20,459 nucleotides of DNA. It comes from Actinomycetes bacterium (lineage in GTDB: Bacteria > Actinomycetota > Actinomycetes > Actinomycetales > Cellulomonadaceae). The DNA lies in contig JAEYNO010000403.1 in the NCBI GenBank assembly GCA_023412515.1, positions 1 to 20,459 on the forward strand, given 5' to 3'. Below, piece by piece: positions 1-7,748 of the stretch. The first letter of the stretch is position 1. Every line of letters begins with the position of its first letter. Under the pieces are notes generated by a model, which saw only the letters and a program-made list of their open reading frames with translations, ran no database searches and had not been told where the DNA came from. Both the position numbers and the translations under genes were made by a program.

Positions 1-647
1 GCCGCGAGGGTCCGGCGCCAGTACGCGAGCGCGGCCTCGCCGCGCGCGGCACCGGCCTCGCCGGCCTCGTGCGCGGCCTGGTCGAGGGGCTGCCAGGTCG
101 GTGCGTCGGCGACCTCGCCGGCCAGGAGCCGCCGCAGGTCCTGCGCCACCAGGTCGGCGGCCCATCCGTCGACCGCGAGGTGGGAGGCCGCGACCACGAC
201 GTGCGTGGCGCGCCCGTGGTCGCGCAGCACCCCCACGCTCAGGGGCAGCTCGACGTCGTGACGGAACGTGTGGCCGGCGAGCTCGGACGCGAACGCGCGG
301 GCGGCGGCCGTGTCGGCCGCACCGTCCGCGTCGGCGACGTGGACCGTGAGCTCGCCCTGCGGGCGGACGTGCTGCGTCCAGCCCTCCGGCGTCTCGTGGA
401 ACAGGCTGCGGAGCCCTTCGTGCCGCACGAGCAGGTGCTGGACGGCGCCGAGGACCGTGCCCTCGTCGACCCCGGCGGGGACGTCGACCACCCGCACGAG
501 GTTGAAGTACGAGGCGTCGTCACCGAGCCAGCGGATCGACGAGTAGATGGAGGCCTGGCCCCAGGTCATGGCACCCGCGCGCTCGCCGGCGCCCGCGAAC
601 GTGACGCTGCGGGTCGAGCGGCGCTCGGCCGTCGAGGTCAGCTCCAT
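1..647 (-). CDS. Condensation-domain protein (NRPS-type), 3' end outside the window
   Basis: The visible 215 residues look like the N-terminal half of a nonribosomal peptide synthetase condensation domain. I see FNLVRVVDVPAGVDE, LLVRHEGLRSLFHE, and at residues 155-161 the active-site motif as SHLAVDG, where the family has HHxxxDG. The second His (156), the catalytic one in the family, and the Asp are kept; the first His is Ser. The piece ends in YWRRTLA, which fits the middle of such domains. I chose ATG 647 because the domain begins soon after it. An in-frame ATG at 743 would add an Arg-rich 32-residue stretch but has a more AG-rich upstream sequence, so the start is not settled. Whether this is a free-standing condensation enzyme or the first domain of a large synthetase cannot be told here. 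The neighbouring exporters suggest a product to be pumped out. Confidence 0.75.
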   Translation of the reverse strand, partial: MELTSTAERRSTRSVTFAGAGERAGAMTWGQASIYSSIRWLGDDASYFNLVRVVDVPAGVDEGTVLGAVQHLLVRHEGLRSLFHETPEGWTQHVRPQGELTVHVADADGAADTAAARAFASELAGHTFRHDVELPLSVGVLRDHGRATHVVVAASHLAVDGWAADLVAQDLRRLLAGEVADAPTWQPLDQAAHEAGEAGAARGEAALAYWRRTLA

Positions 648-808
648 CGTCCACCGCCCGCGGCCTCGTGCGGCCGGGCGCCGGCGTCCGACGCGCCACC
701 TCGGCGCGGGGCGCGCGACGCGAACCCCGGGCACGACGAGCATTTCTCTTCTTCACGCACCATCACGCAATTCCCCCTGACACGGCGACCCCCTGTGTCG
801 CAAAAATG

Positions 809-839
809 ACGCTAGCAGGAGCACGATCGCCGTTGTCAA
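809..839 (-). promoter_or_regulatory. Candidate promoter of the condensation-domain gene
   Basis: On the minus strand a perfect -35 TTGACA (839-834) is followed after 19 bp by TAGCGT (814-809), a TAnnnT -10. The spacing is slightly long. The region is clearly less GC-rich than its surroundings. It lies downstream of the exporter terminator and 160 bp upstream of the condensation-domain start, so it would fire that gene independently of the exporters. Confidence 0.5.
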
Positions 840-852
840 CAGTGCTGGCACT
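824..852 (-). promoter_or_regulatory. Candidate operator: two adjacent palindromes over the -35
   Basis: Reading the minus strand, AGTGC-CA-GCACT (852-841) abuts GTTGACAAC (840-832), itself a palindrome around its central base, which contains the -35 hexamer. GTTGACAACGGCGATCG (840-824) recurs as GTTGTCAACGGCGGCCG at 4749-4733 upstream of the ABC genes (14 of 17 identical). A repressor site overlapping the -35 is the simplest reading; no cognate regulator gene is visible in the window. Confidence 0.35.
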
Positions 853-879
853 CTTCTTTGACACCACTTTTCGGGTGAT

Positions 880-903
880 AAAAATGGCGCGCCGAAGTGC
901 GCC
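880..903 (-). terminator. Rho-independent terminator of the ABC exporter operon
   Basis: On the minus strand GGCGC (903-899) pairs with GCGCC (890-886) and is followed by ATTTTTA (885-879). It begins 53 bp after the stop codon of the second exporter gene. A T tract is striking in such GC-rich DNA. Confidence 0.55.
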
Positions 904-956
904 CTCACCGAAGGAGGAGGGCGGACCCGGGCGTCGCGCTCGACCGCGACGCGCCG

Positions 957-2738
957 TCAGCGCGCGTACGCGCGCGCCTGGAGCCCCCAGAGGTCCGCGT
1001 AGCGCCCGCCCGCCACCAGGAGCTGGCCGTGGGTCCCCTGCTCGACCACCCGACCGCCCTCGAGGACGACGATGTGGTCGGCGAGCTGCACGGTCGACAG
1101 TCGGTGCGTGACGAACACGGTGACGCCACCGACGGTGGCCGCGACCTCGCGGGCCGTCTCCTGGTACGCGTCGACGAGCCGCTGCTCCGCGAGCGCGTCG
1201 AGCGCCGACCCGGGCTCGTCCAGGACCAGCAGGAGCGGGTCCGGACGCATCAGCGTCCGCGCGAACCCGACCGCCTGCCACTGCCCGCCGGACAGGTCCC
1301 GGCCGTCCGCGTAGGCCGTGCCGAGCACGCCGTCGAGCCCGACCTGCTCCCCCAGGCCGTCGGCGCGCGCTCGGTCGAGCGCGGCCCCGACCGCCTCGTG
1401 CGCGAACCCCGCCGGCAGGTGGCCGATGCCCACGCTCTCGCGCAGCCCGAGCTCGACGCGAGCGAAGTCCTGGTGCAGCGCGGCGGTGCGCTCGCGCCAG
1501 GCGTCGGGCGCGACCTCCGCGAGGTCGGTGCCGCCCACGAGGATCCGCCCACCGGTGGGCGGGTAGAGGCCCGTCAGCAGCTTGAGCAGCGTGCTCTTGC
1601 CCGCACCGTTCTCGCCGACGACGGCGACGGAGGTCCCCCCCGGCAGGTCGAGGTCGATGCCGCGCAGGGTGTCCTCGTCGGCACCCGGGTAGCGGAAGCG
1701 CAGCCCCTCGAGCCGCAGGCCGCGGTCGGTCGCGGCGGCGGGCGGCAGGCCCGCCGTGGGCAGGGCCTCCGCCGTCTGCTCGGCCTCCAGCGCCGCGAAG
1801 TGCCGCAGGCCCGCAGCGGCGCGGTGCACGGTGCCGAGCAGCTCGATGCCCGTCGCCATCTGGGTCGCGAGCTGCGTCGCGAGCACCACCGTCAGCACGA
1901 CGTCGCCGGCGCTGGCACGCCCCTGCCGCACGAGCTCGAACGCCCACACGACGGCCCCCACGTAGGCGACGCCGAACGCGAGCTGTCCGAGCCCTCGTCG
2001 CAGCGCGTACCGCCGGTCCGCACGGGCCATGGCGGACCGGTAGCCGCCGAGCAGGTCCCGCTGCCGCCGCAGCAGGTAGTCGCCACCGCCCGAGAGCCGG
2101 ATCTCCTTCTGCGACCCGGGACTCGTGGCCAGGCGGCGCAGGTGCCGCACGCCGCGGGTGGTCGTCGACTGCGCCTCGCGGGTCTCCTGGAACTGCGTCT
2201 CCGCGCGCCGCCCCGCGACGACGGGCACCACGGCGGCGGCGATGAGCAGCAGGAACCACGGCGAGAGGGTCACGAGCACCGCGGCGGTCAGCAGGACCTG
2301 CACCGCCGTCGCACCGAGCTGCAGGCCCGACTGGACGGTCTCCCGCATCTGCAGCACGTCCTGCCGGAGCAGGTCGACGCGGTCGGCGTGCGCGGGGTCG
2401 TCGCTCCGGTCGAGGTGGGTGGACCCGTTGACCAGGCGCACGAGGTCGCGGTTGAGACGCTCCTCGGTGAGCTCCGCGAGCTCGAAGTAGTAGAGGTGCG
2501 CGAAGTGCGCGAGCATCAGCTCGCCCGCGAGCGCGACGGCGAGCGTGACGCCCCACGCGGTGGCGCTGCGCGGGGCGCCCGCGTCGACGCCGTCGACCAC
2601 GCCGCCGGCCGCGAGGCCGACGACGGGCGTCGCCACCGCGCCCAGCAGCAGCAGCGTCGCGCCGACGACGAAGCGGCGGCGGTCGAGCGCCCACGCGATC
2701 GCGAAGAGCCGACCCAGGCAGAACAGCACGTCCCTCAC
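957..2738 (-). CDS. ABC exporter half-transporter (TMD-NBD fusion), second of pair
   Basis: A 593-residue half-size exporter: membrane segments over roughly residues 20-300, then an ATPase domain. The ATPase shows Walker A GENGAGKS (375-382), Q-loop Q423 in LHQDFAR, signature LSGGQ (482-486), Walker B LLLVLDEP with catalytic Glu508, and the switch His545 in VTHRLS. All catalytic residues are present. A KEIR motif follows the third-to-fourth membrane region, as in its partner. The GTG start at 2738 overlaps the upstream stop (GTGA) and has a GGGGG Shine-Dalgarno, so the two proteins are translationally coupled and probably form a heterodimer. The longer open frame reaching 3089 is inside the upstream gene and is not used. 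The substrate is unknown; a peptide or natural product is suggested by the adjacent condensation domain. Confidence 0.85.
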   Translation of the reverse strand: MRDVLFCLGRLFAIAWALDRRRFVVGATLLLLGAVATPVVGLAAGGVVDGVDAGAPRSATAWGVTLAVALAGELMLAHFAHLYYFELAELTEERLNRDLVRLVNGSTHLDRSDDPAHADRVDLLRQDVLQMRETVQSGLQLGATAVQVLLTAAVLVTLSPWFLLLIAAAVVPVVAGRRAETQFQETREAQSTTTRGVRHLRRLATSPGSQKEIRLSGGGDYLLRRQRDLLGGYRSAMARADRRYALRRGLGQLAFGVAYVGAVVWAFELVRQGRASAGDVVLTVVLATQLATQMATGIELLGTVHRAAAGLRHFAALEAEQTAEALPTAGLPPAAATDRGLRLEGLRFRYPGADEDTLRGIDLDLPGGTSVAVVGENGAGKSTLLKLLTGLYPPTGGRILVGGTDLAEVAPDAWRERTAALHQDFARVELGLRESVGIGHLPAGFAHEAVGAALDRARADGLGEQVGLDGVLGTAYADGRDLSGGQWQAVGFARTLMRPDPLLLVLDEPGSALDALAEQRLVDAYQETAREVAATVGGVTVFVTHRLSTVQLADHIVVLEGGRVVEQGTHGQLLVAGGRYADLWGLQARAYAR

Positions 2739-4681
2739 AGCGTGGCCCCCTTGAGGTCGGAGACGCGCGGGGCGCCGTCGTCGGCGAACCGCCGCGCCTG
2801 CACGTCGAACATCTGCGCGTACACGCCGCCCGCGGCGACCAGCTCGTCGTGCGTGCCGGCCTCGGTGATGCGGCCGCCGTCGAGGACGACGATGCGGTCC
2901 GCGTTGCGCACGGTCGAGAACCGGTGCGAGATCACCAGGCTCGTCACGCCGCGCGTGAGCTCGAGGAACGTGTCGTAGAACTCCGCCTCGCCCCGCGCGT
3001 CGAGCTGCGACGTGGGCTCGTCGAGGACGAGCACCGACGCCCCGTGGCGGACGGCGAACAGCGCCCGCGCGAGGGCGATGCGCTGCCACTGCCCGCCGGA
3101 CAGCTCCCGACCGCCCTCGACGGCGCGCGTGAGGGGCGAGTCGAGCCCCAGCGGCAGCTCGTCGAGCAGACTCCCGAGCCCGACCTGCGCGAGCGCGGCG
3201 ACGACGCCCTCGTCGTCGTCCCGGTGTGAGATCGCTCCCATCGCGACGTTGTCGCGCAAGTCGAGCTCGTAGCGCAGGAAGTCCTGGAACGTCACGGCGA
3301 AGTGTCGCTGCCAGCTGCGCGGCTCGAACGTCGCCAGGTCGACGCCGTCGACCGTGACCGACCCGCCGTCAGGCGCGTAGATGCCGGCGAGGACCTTGAC
3401 GAGCGTGGACTTGCCGGCGCCGTTGACGCCGATGAGGGCCGTCGAGGTGCCGACGGGGAGGGTCAGGTCGACGCCGTCGAGCACGGGCCGGTCCGGCCGG
3501 TAGGAGAACGTGACGCCGGAGAACGTGACGTCGCGCGCGGGCGCGGGCGCGTCGACCCGGTCGGCGGTCGCGCCCGCCTGCTCGCGGATCGTCGCCTCGA
3601 GCTCCTGCAGCGCGGTGTACGCGGCCCGCCCGTAGACCAGCTTGATGTCCGACTCGGGGAACATGACGCCGAAGCGGGCGCACAGCACCACGGCCTGGAC
3701 GGCCACGCTGACCGCCACGAGCCGCGACGCGCCGTCGGTGCCGCCGTCGACGACGAGGAGCAGCGCGACCGCCGAGCCCAGCAGGGCCGCGATCGCGTGC
3801 CCGACGAACGGCGCCCCGTACACGCGTCGGCGCCACGTCCACAACGGCTCCAGCCAGCTCCGCGTCTCCGTCGCGAACCGGTCCTGCAACCAGCCGACCA
3901 GCCCCAGGGTGCGGATCTCCTTGGCCGCCCGCGTGCTGGTCGCGAGCTCACGCACGTACGCGACGCGGCGGCGCGCCGGCTGGAAGGACTCCCACAGCGC
4001 GCCCCACCGGTGGAACGCCTCGGCCTGCCCCTGACGCGCGACGAGCGCCGCGACGGCGCCGGCGAGCGCCGCCCAGGGACCCGCCGCCCAGCCGAGCAGC
4101 GCGACGGCGCCGCCGAGCTGCACGTAGCGGGCCGTGAGGGCGAGGCCGCCCTCGAGCGCGGTCCCGGGCGTCCAGGTCCACTGCTCGAACGCCTCGTCGA
4201 CCTGCGTGAGGCGGTCGGCCACGTCGGGACGCTCGAGACCGGCGAGCGTCGCCTCGTCGAGGGTGAACCGCGTCAGGCGCTCGATGCACGCGGCGTCGAC
4301 GCGGCGCGCGATCTCGCGCGACAGCACGAGCTGGAGCGGGGCCAGCACCTGCTGCAGCAGGAAGGCGGCGATGGCGACCCAGAGGGCGGGCGGCAGCGCT
4401 CCCGAGACGACCTGGGGCAGCGCGAGCGCGGTGCCGACCAGGAAGACCACGGGTGCGACGCCCGCGACGACGTGCACGGCGAGCGTGCCGGCCACGAGCC
4501 CGGCGCCGGCGTACGGCACGAGCTCGCGCATCTGACGTGCGGCCGCGCGGCGGCGGTGCACCCGCTCGCGCACCAGCTCGGACAGGCGCCCCGCTCCCCC
4601 ATGCGTCACGATCGGTGATCCTGGCAGCGTCCACAGGGGCGGCGTCAACCATCTTTCGTCCTCGTCTCGAATGTCGAGCAC
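2735..4681 (-). CDS. ABC exporter half-transporter (TMD-NBD fusion), first of pair
   Basis: A 648-residue exporter subunit with about six membrane segments between residues 55 and 340 and a C-terminal ATPase: Walker A GVNGAGKS (418-425), Q466 in TFQDFLRYEL, signature LSGGQ (527-531), Walker B VLVLDEP with Glu555, His586 in ISHRFS. The pair of tandem half-transporters next to a condensation-domain gene fits a dedicated exporter for a secondary metabolite or modified peptide; this is inference. The start is uncertain: GTG 4681 gives the longest frame but has no good ribosome site. In-frame TTG 4648 (preceded by GAGGACGAAAG) or later GTGs would remove part of a non-conserved N-terminus. Both subunits keep intact catalytic sites, unlike many heterodimers with one degenerate site. 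Confidence 0.85.
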   Translation of the reverse strand: MLDIRDEDERWLTPPLWTLPGSPIVTHGGAGRLSELVRERVHRRRAAARQMRELVPYAGAGLVAGTLAVHVVAGVAPVVFLVGTALALPQVVSGALPPALWVAIAAFLLQQVLAPLQLVLSREIARRVDAACIERLTRFTLDEATLAGLERPDVADRLTQVDEAFEQWTWTPGTALEGGLALTARYVQLGGAVALLGWAAGPWAALAGAVAALVARQGQAEAFHRWGALWESFQPARRRVAYVRELATSTRAAKEIRTLGLVGWLQDRFATETRSWLEPLWTWRRRVYGAPFVGHAIAALLGSAVALLLVVDGGTDGASRLVAVSVAVQAVVLCARFGVMFPESDIKLVYGRAAYTALQELEATIREQAGATADRVDAPAPARDVTFSGVTFSYRPDRPVLDGVDLTLPVGTSTALIGVNGAGKSTLVKVLAGIYAPDGGSVTVDGVDLATFEPRSWQRHFAVTFQDFLRYELDLRDNVAMGAISHRDDDEGVVAALAQVGLGSLLDELPLGLDSPLTRAVEGGRELSGGQWQRIALARALFAVRHGASVLVLDEPTSQLDARGEAEFYDTFLELTRGVTSLVISHRFSTVRNADRIVVLDGGRITEAGTHDELVAAGGVYAQMFDVQARRFADDGAPRVSDLKGATL

Positions 4682-4684
4682 CTG

Positions 4685-4749
4685 CGAAAAGAGAGCACGA
4701 CGCCGTCAGTCAAGCCCCGACTCACCCCCGGGCGGCCGCCGTTGACAAC
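4685..4749 (-). promoter_or_regulatory. Upstream region of the ABC operon with second GTTGWCAACGGCG motif
   Basis: On the minus strand GTTGTCAACGGCGGCCG (4749-4733) repeats the motif found at the condensation-gene promoter. A TTGACT (4713-4708) with a poor -10 (TTTTCG, 4690-4685) after 17 bp could be the promoter; transcription would then start almost at GTG 4681, which argues for a slightly downstream start codon. The rest of the 295-bp gap (4750-4976) shows only a weak 6-bp hairpin, CGGTGC/GCACCG, at 4956-4973 after the preceding gene, and no convincing gene. Confidence 0.3.
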
Positions 4750-4976
4750 CGCACGACCCGCCCAGGCCCCGTGCGCCGCGCGCGACATTCCTGCTCAGGA
4801 GGCGGGATGACGCGCGCGGCGCACGACCAGCAGCGGCCGCATTTCCTCGCCGCCACCTCGGGAAATCCGGCGCGGCGCAGAAAACCGGACGCACGTCCAG
4901 CGCGCTGCCCGCGTCCCCGGACCGCACCACGCGTGACGCGTCCTACCGGTGGGCGCGGTGCCCGGCCGCACCGGCC

Positions 4977-5342
4977 TCAGAAGGCCGCGGCCCCGAGCAC
5001 GAGCACCGTCCCGCACACGAGCGCGGACCCGCCGAGCCGCAGCACGCGGAACCACGCCCGGCGGCGCGGCCGCCACCCGGGCACGCTCCCCCACCGCAGC
5101 ACGACGCCCGCGGCGCCGACGGCCGCGAGCGCGACGGCCGCGACCCACAGCAGCACCGACACGCCCGCCCAGCCGACGAACGTCCGCGACAGCACGAACA
5201 GCGTGAGCAGCCCGACGCTCTCGGCGACGGCGCCCGTGCGGTCCTTCAGGCGCAGCCGCTCGGGCCCCCACGCGCGGGCGGCGTACAGCGCGGCGAACGC
5301 GACGAGCGCGAGGGCGACGGTCAGGGAGGTCGTGGCGGTCAT
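4977..5342 (-). CDS. Small membrane protein (about 4 TM segments), unknown function
   Basis: A 121-residue, very hydrophobic protein with about four membrane segments: near residues 5-22, 43-58, 60-82 and 101-120. The loop between the first two (WGPERLRLKDRTG) and the one before the last (PGWRPRRRAWFRVLRL) are basic. I do not recognise a family. The ATG at 5342 overlaps the stop of the upstream serine hydrolase (ATGA), so the two are coupled. In actinomycetes beta-lactamase-fold hydrolases are often fused to or followed by such integral membrane parts, which suggests a membrane-linked function for the pair. Confidence 0.75.
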   Translation of the reverse strand: MTATTSLTVALALVAFAALYAARAWGPERLRLKDRTGAVAESVGLLTLFVLSRTFVGWAGVSVLLWVAAVALAAVGAAGVVLRWGSVPGWRPRRRAWFRVLRLGGSALVCGTVLVLGAAAF

Positions 5343-6427
5343 CGGTCGTATCCGTTCTCGACGAGGCCCACGGCGACGTCGGGCAGCTGGGCGGCGGTGT
5401 TCGACAGCACGACGGCGCCGCGGCCGCCCTCGCGGTCGAGGGCCAGGTAGGACGCGAACCCGCCGGTCTGGCCGTTGTGGAGCGTGAGCGTCGGGGCGTC
5501 GTCCTGCTCGAGCACGAGCCACGCGTACGCGACGGCACCGAGCTCGCCCTCCAGGTGCGGGTCCATCGCCGCGGCGCCGGGGGCGGTGCCGTCGAGCAGC
5601 GCTCGCACGTACCGGGCCATGTCGCCGACGGTCGAGCGGATGCCGCCCGCGGGCGCGAACGCGGCGAGCGACCACGGCTGCTGCGCGACCCCGGACGCGG
5701 ACCACCCGGTGGTCGGGTCGTCGAGGTCGGCGTCCTCCAGGACGACCCGCGTGCGCGTCATGCCCAGCGGGTCGAGCATCCGGTGCTGCAGGAGGTCGAC
5801 GTAGGTGGTGCCGGCGGCGCGCGCGAGCGCGTGCCCCAGCAGCGACATGCCGAGGTTCGAGTACACGTAGCGTCCCGGCGAGACGAGCTCCTGCCGGCCG
5901 GCCATCGCGAGCAGCTCGTCGAGCGACGCCTCGTAGGGGTCGCGGTTGGTCGTGACGGCGACGTACAGCGACGGCAGCATCTCGACCGGTGCGCCGGGCA
6001 GGCCCGACGTGTGGTTGGACAGGGTCTCGAGGGTCACGCCCCCGGCGGGCGTGCCGGCCAGCTCGGTCAGCACGCTGCCGAGCGTCTGGTCGGGCGTCAC
6101 CTCGCCGCGCTCGACCGCGACCTGCAGGAGGTTGCCCGTGAACGTCTTGGTGAGCGAGCCGATCTCGAACTCGGTGCCGTCGTCCGCGCCGAAGCCGGTC
6201 GTGACGGTGCCGTCGGGGCCGTCCGCGAGGTCGACGTACGCGAGCGCGACGCGGTCGAGGGCGCCCTGGTCGCGAGCGGTCTGCTCGACGGCGCGGGCCA
6301 GCGCGGCGTCGCCGCTGGTGTGCGGCTGCAGGTGCGGGGACGGCGGGAGGGTCACGAGGCCGACGGCCAGCACGGCCGCCGCCGTCACCGCCGCGACCAC
6401 CCGCGGGAGAGTCGTGTTCCTGGTCAT
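5339..6427 (-). CDS. Secreted serine hydrolase, beta-lactamase (class C/PBP4*) family
   Basis: A 362-residue protein with a signal peptide or N-terminal anchor (basic MTRNTTLPR, then a hydrophobic stretch to about residue 28). The three active-site motifs of the serine beta-lactamase/DD-peptidase fold are present: S91-L-T-K94 (GSLTKTF), Y189-S-N191 (YVYSNLG), and H317-N-G319 (LHNGQTGGF), the usual third motif of this esterase/peptidase branch. NHTSGLPG and GGIRSTVGDMARY are also typical of the family. The true substrate is not predictable: candidates are peptidoglycan stem peptides, D-amino-acid peptides or esters. It diverges from a two-component system across a 91-bp region with an inverted repeat and may be its target. 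No Cys lipobox is seen. Confidence 0.85.
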   Translation of the reverse strand: MTRNTTLPRVVAAVTAAAVLAVGLVTLPPSPHLQPHTSGDAALARAVEQTARDQGALDRVALAYVDLADGPDGTVTTGFGADDGTEFEIGSLTKTFTGNLLQVAVERGEVTPDQTLGSVLTELAGTPAGGVTLETLSNHTSGLPGAPVEMLPSLYVAVTTNRDPYEASLDELLAMAGRQELVSPGRYVYSNLGMSLLGHALARAAGTTYVDLLQHRMLDPLGMTRTRVVLEDADLDDPTTGWSASGVAQQPWSLAAFAPAGGIRSTVGDMARYVRALLDGTAPGAAAMDPHLEGELGAVAYAWLVLEQDDAPTLTLHNGQTGGFASYLALDREGGRGAVVLSNTAAQLPDVAVGLVENGYDR

Positions 6428-6469
6428 GCACCCATCCCAGCCGGGGGCGCACGGCGCCAGAAGTGCCGT

Positions 6470-6493
6470 GATGTCACGCCCGACCGTGACATC
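6470..6493. promoter_or_regulatory. Inverted repeat, candidate response-regulator operator
   Basis: GATGTCACG (6470-6478) and CGTGACATC (6485-6493) form a perfect 9-bp inverted repeat with a 6-bp spacer, in the short gap between the divergent hydrolase and histidine-kinase genes. Symmetric sites of this size are what NarL/DesR-type regulators bind. It is well placed to control both directions. Confidence 0.5.
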
Positions 6494-6518
6494 TGTCCCG
6501 GTTGCTACGCTCCGCGAC

Positions 6519-7748
6519 GTGAGCCGACCCCGGCCGCCGGGTGCACCGGTGACGCCCGACCTGCGGGCCGTGCGCGGCCTGACGGCCGCGTCGCTGGGCG
6601 TCGCCGTCGTCGTCGCGGGCCTCATGCCGCTGGTGCTCGCGGCCGGCGCCCCCGTCGACGCCCGCTCGATCACCCTGGTCGTCGCGACCGTGCTGTGCCT
6701 CGTGCTGGCGTTCGCCGCGATCGGCGGGACGGTCGGGGTCGCGGCGGGCGACGCGCCGTCGCGCACGCTCGTGACGACCGTGGCGCTGACGGTCGTGCTG
6801 GCCTGCGCGACGTGGGGCGTCGCGCTCGTCCCGCCGTTCGCGGGGTGGGGGTGGGCGTTCCTCGTCGCGTACGCGGGCGGTGCGGCGGCGTGCGTCGTGC
6901 ACGGGCGGCGCCGGGTCGCCGTGCTGCTGGGCACGTGCGCCGTCGTCGGGGTCGGCGGGGTCGTGTCGACCGCCGCGTCGCGGGCCGCCCCGGCGGCCGA
7001 GCAGGTCGAGGGTGCGCTGGGGACCGCGATCGTCGTGAGCGTCGTCGCGCTGTTCGTCGTGATGCCGCTGAGCATCGTGTGGGTGCTGCAGGTCGTCGTG
7101 CGGCTCGACGACGCGCGGCGCCTGGCCGACGAGCTCGCCGTGGCCCGCGAGCGCCTGCGGTTCGCGACCGACCTGCACGACCTGCAGGGCCACCACCTGC
7201 ACGTCATCGCGCTGAAGAGCGAGCTCGCCGAGCGGCTGCTGCGCGACCGTCCGGACGACGCCGCGCGCGAGCTCGCCGACGTCCGGGACGCGGCGCGCAC
7301 CGCGATCGAGGACACCCGCGCGGTCGTGCACGGGTACCGGACGGTGACCGTCGACGCCGAGGTGCGCAACGCGGCGGCGGTGCTCGGCTCGGCGGGTATC
7401 CGCTGCGCGACGCACGTCGACGCGCCGGGCCTGCCCGCGGACGTCGGCGGCGTGCTCGCCGTGGCCGTCCGCGAGGCCGCGACCAACGTGCTGCGGCACA
7501 GCGCCGCGCAGGAGGCCACGATCGTGCTCGTGCAGGACCAGGGCGGCGGGTACCGCCTCACCGTGACGAACGACCGCCCCGACCCGGCGGGCGAGCCCGG
7601 GACGGGGCTCGTGGGGCTGCGCGAGCGGCTCGCGGCACAGCACGGCACGGTCGAGGCGCACCGCGACGACGACGCGTTCACGCTCGTGGTGACGGTGCCG
7701 CCGCGGCCCGTCGGCCGGCCCGCGCGACGCACGGCGGGTGCGTCGTGA
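6519..7748 (+). CDS. Sensor histidine kinase, DesK-like (HisKA_3)
   Basis: A 409-residue membrane sensor kinase. Five to six membrane segments occupy residues 22-195. A short helix leads to the dimerisation and phosphoacceptor region FATDLHDLQGHHLHVIALK with His220, of the DesK branch. The ATP-binding domain follows: N-box VREAATNVLRHS (Asn323) and G-box GTGLVGLRERL (361-371). There is no extracellular sensor domain, so the membrane segments themselves probably sense a membrane or cell-envelope state, as in DesK. GTG 6519 gives a start just before the first membrane segment; GTG 6549 is an alternative. The stop overlaps the response-regulator start by 4 bp. Confidence 0.88.
   Translation: MSRPRPPGAPVTPDLRAVRGLTAASLGVAVVVAGLMPLVLAAGAPVDARSITLVVATVLCLVLAFAAIGGTVGVAAGDAPSRTLVTTVALTVVLACATWGVALVPPFAGWGWAFLVAYAGGAAACVVHGRRRVAVLLGTCAVVGVGGVVSTAASRAAPAAEQVEGALGTAIVVSVVALFVVMPLSIVWVLQVVVRLDDARRLADELAVARERLRFATDLHDLQGHHLHVIALKSELAERLLRDRPDDAARELADVRDAARTAIEDTRAVVHGYRTVTVDAEVRNAAAVLGSAGIRCATHVDAPGLPADVGGVLAVAVREAATNVLRHSAAQEATIVLVQDQGGGYRLTVTNDRPDPAGEPGTGLVGLRERLAAQHGTVEAHRDDDAFTLVVTVPPRPVGRPARRTAGAS

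Noticed and set aside
638..763. 41-residue minus-strand frame starting MVREEEKCSSCPGF, with GGGGG upstream, ending inside the condensation-gene start
   Set aside because: Tempting as a leader or precursor peptide, but it is Arg/Gly/Ala-rich after the first 14 residues as expected from GC-rich noncoding DNA, and it has no recognisable precursor features.
859..879. Plus-strand promoter TTGACA ... TAAAAA
   Set aside because: The spacer is only about 15 bp and nothing is encoded downstream on the plus strand; the T tract belongs to the minus-strand terminator.
897..2978. Long plus-strand frame opposite the ABC exporter
   Set aside because: Antisense shadow of a GC-rich gene; composition is Arg/Val/Glu/His noise and the minus-strand protein has all ABC motifs.
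4795..4842. 15-codon minus-strand frame MRPLLVVRRARHPAS with a GAGG upstream
   Set aside because: Could be an attenuation leader peptide, but it has no run of a single amino acid and no clear terminator/antiterminator pair before the ABC genes.
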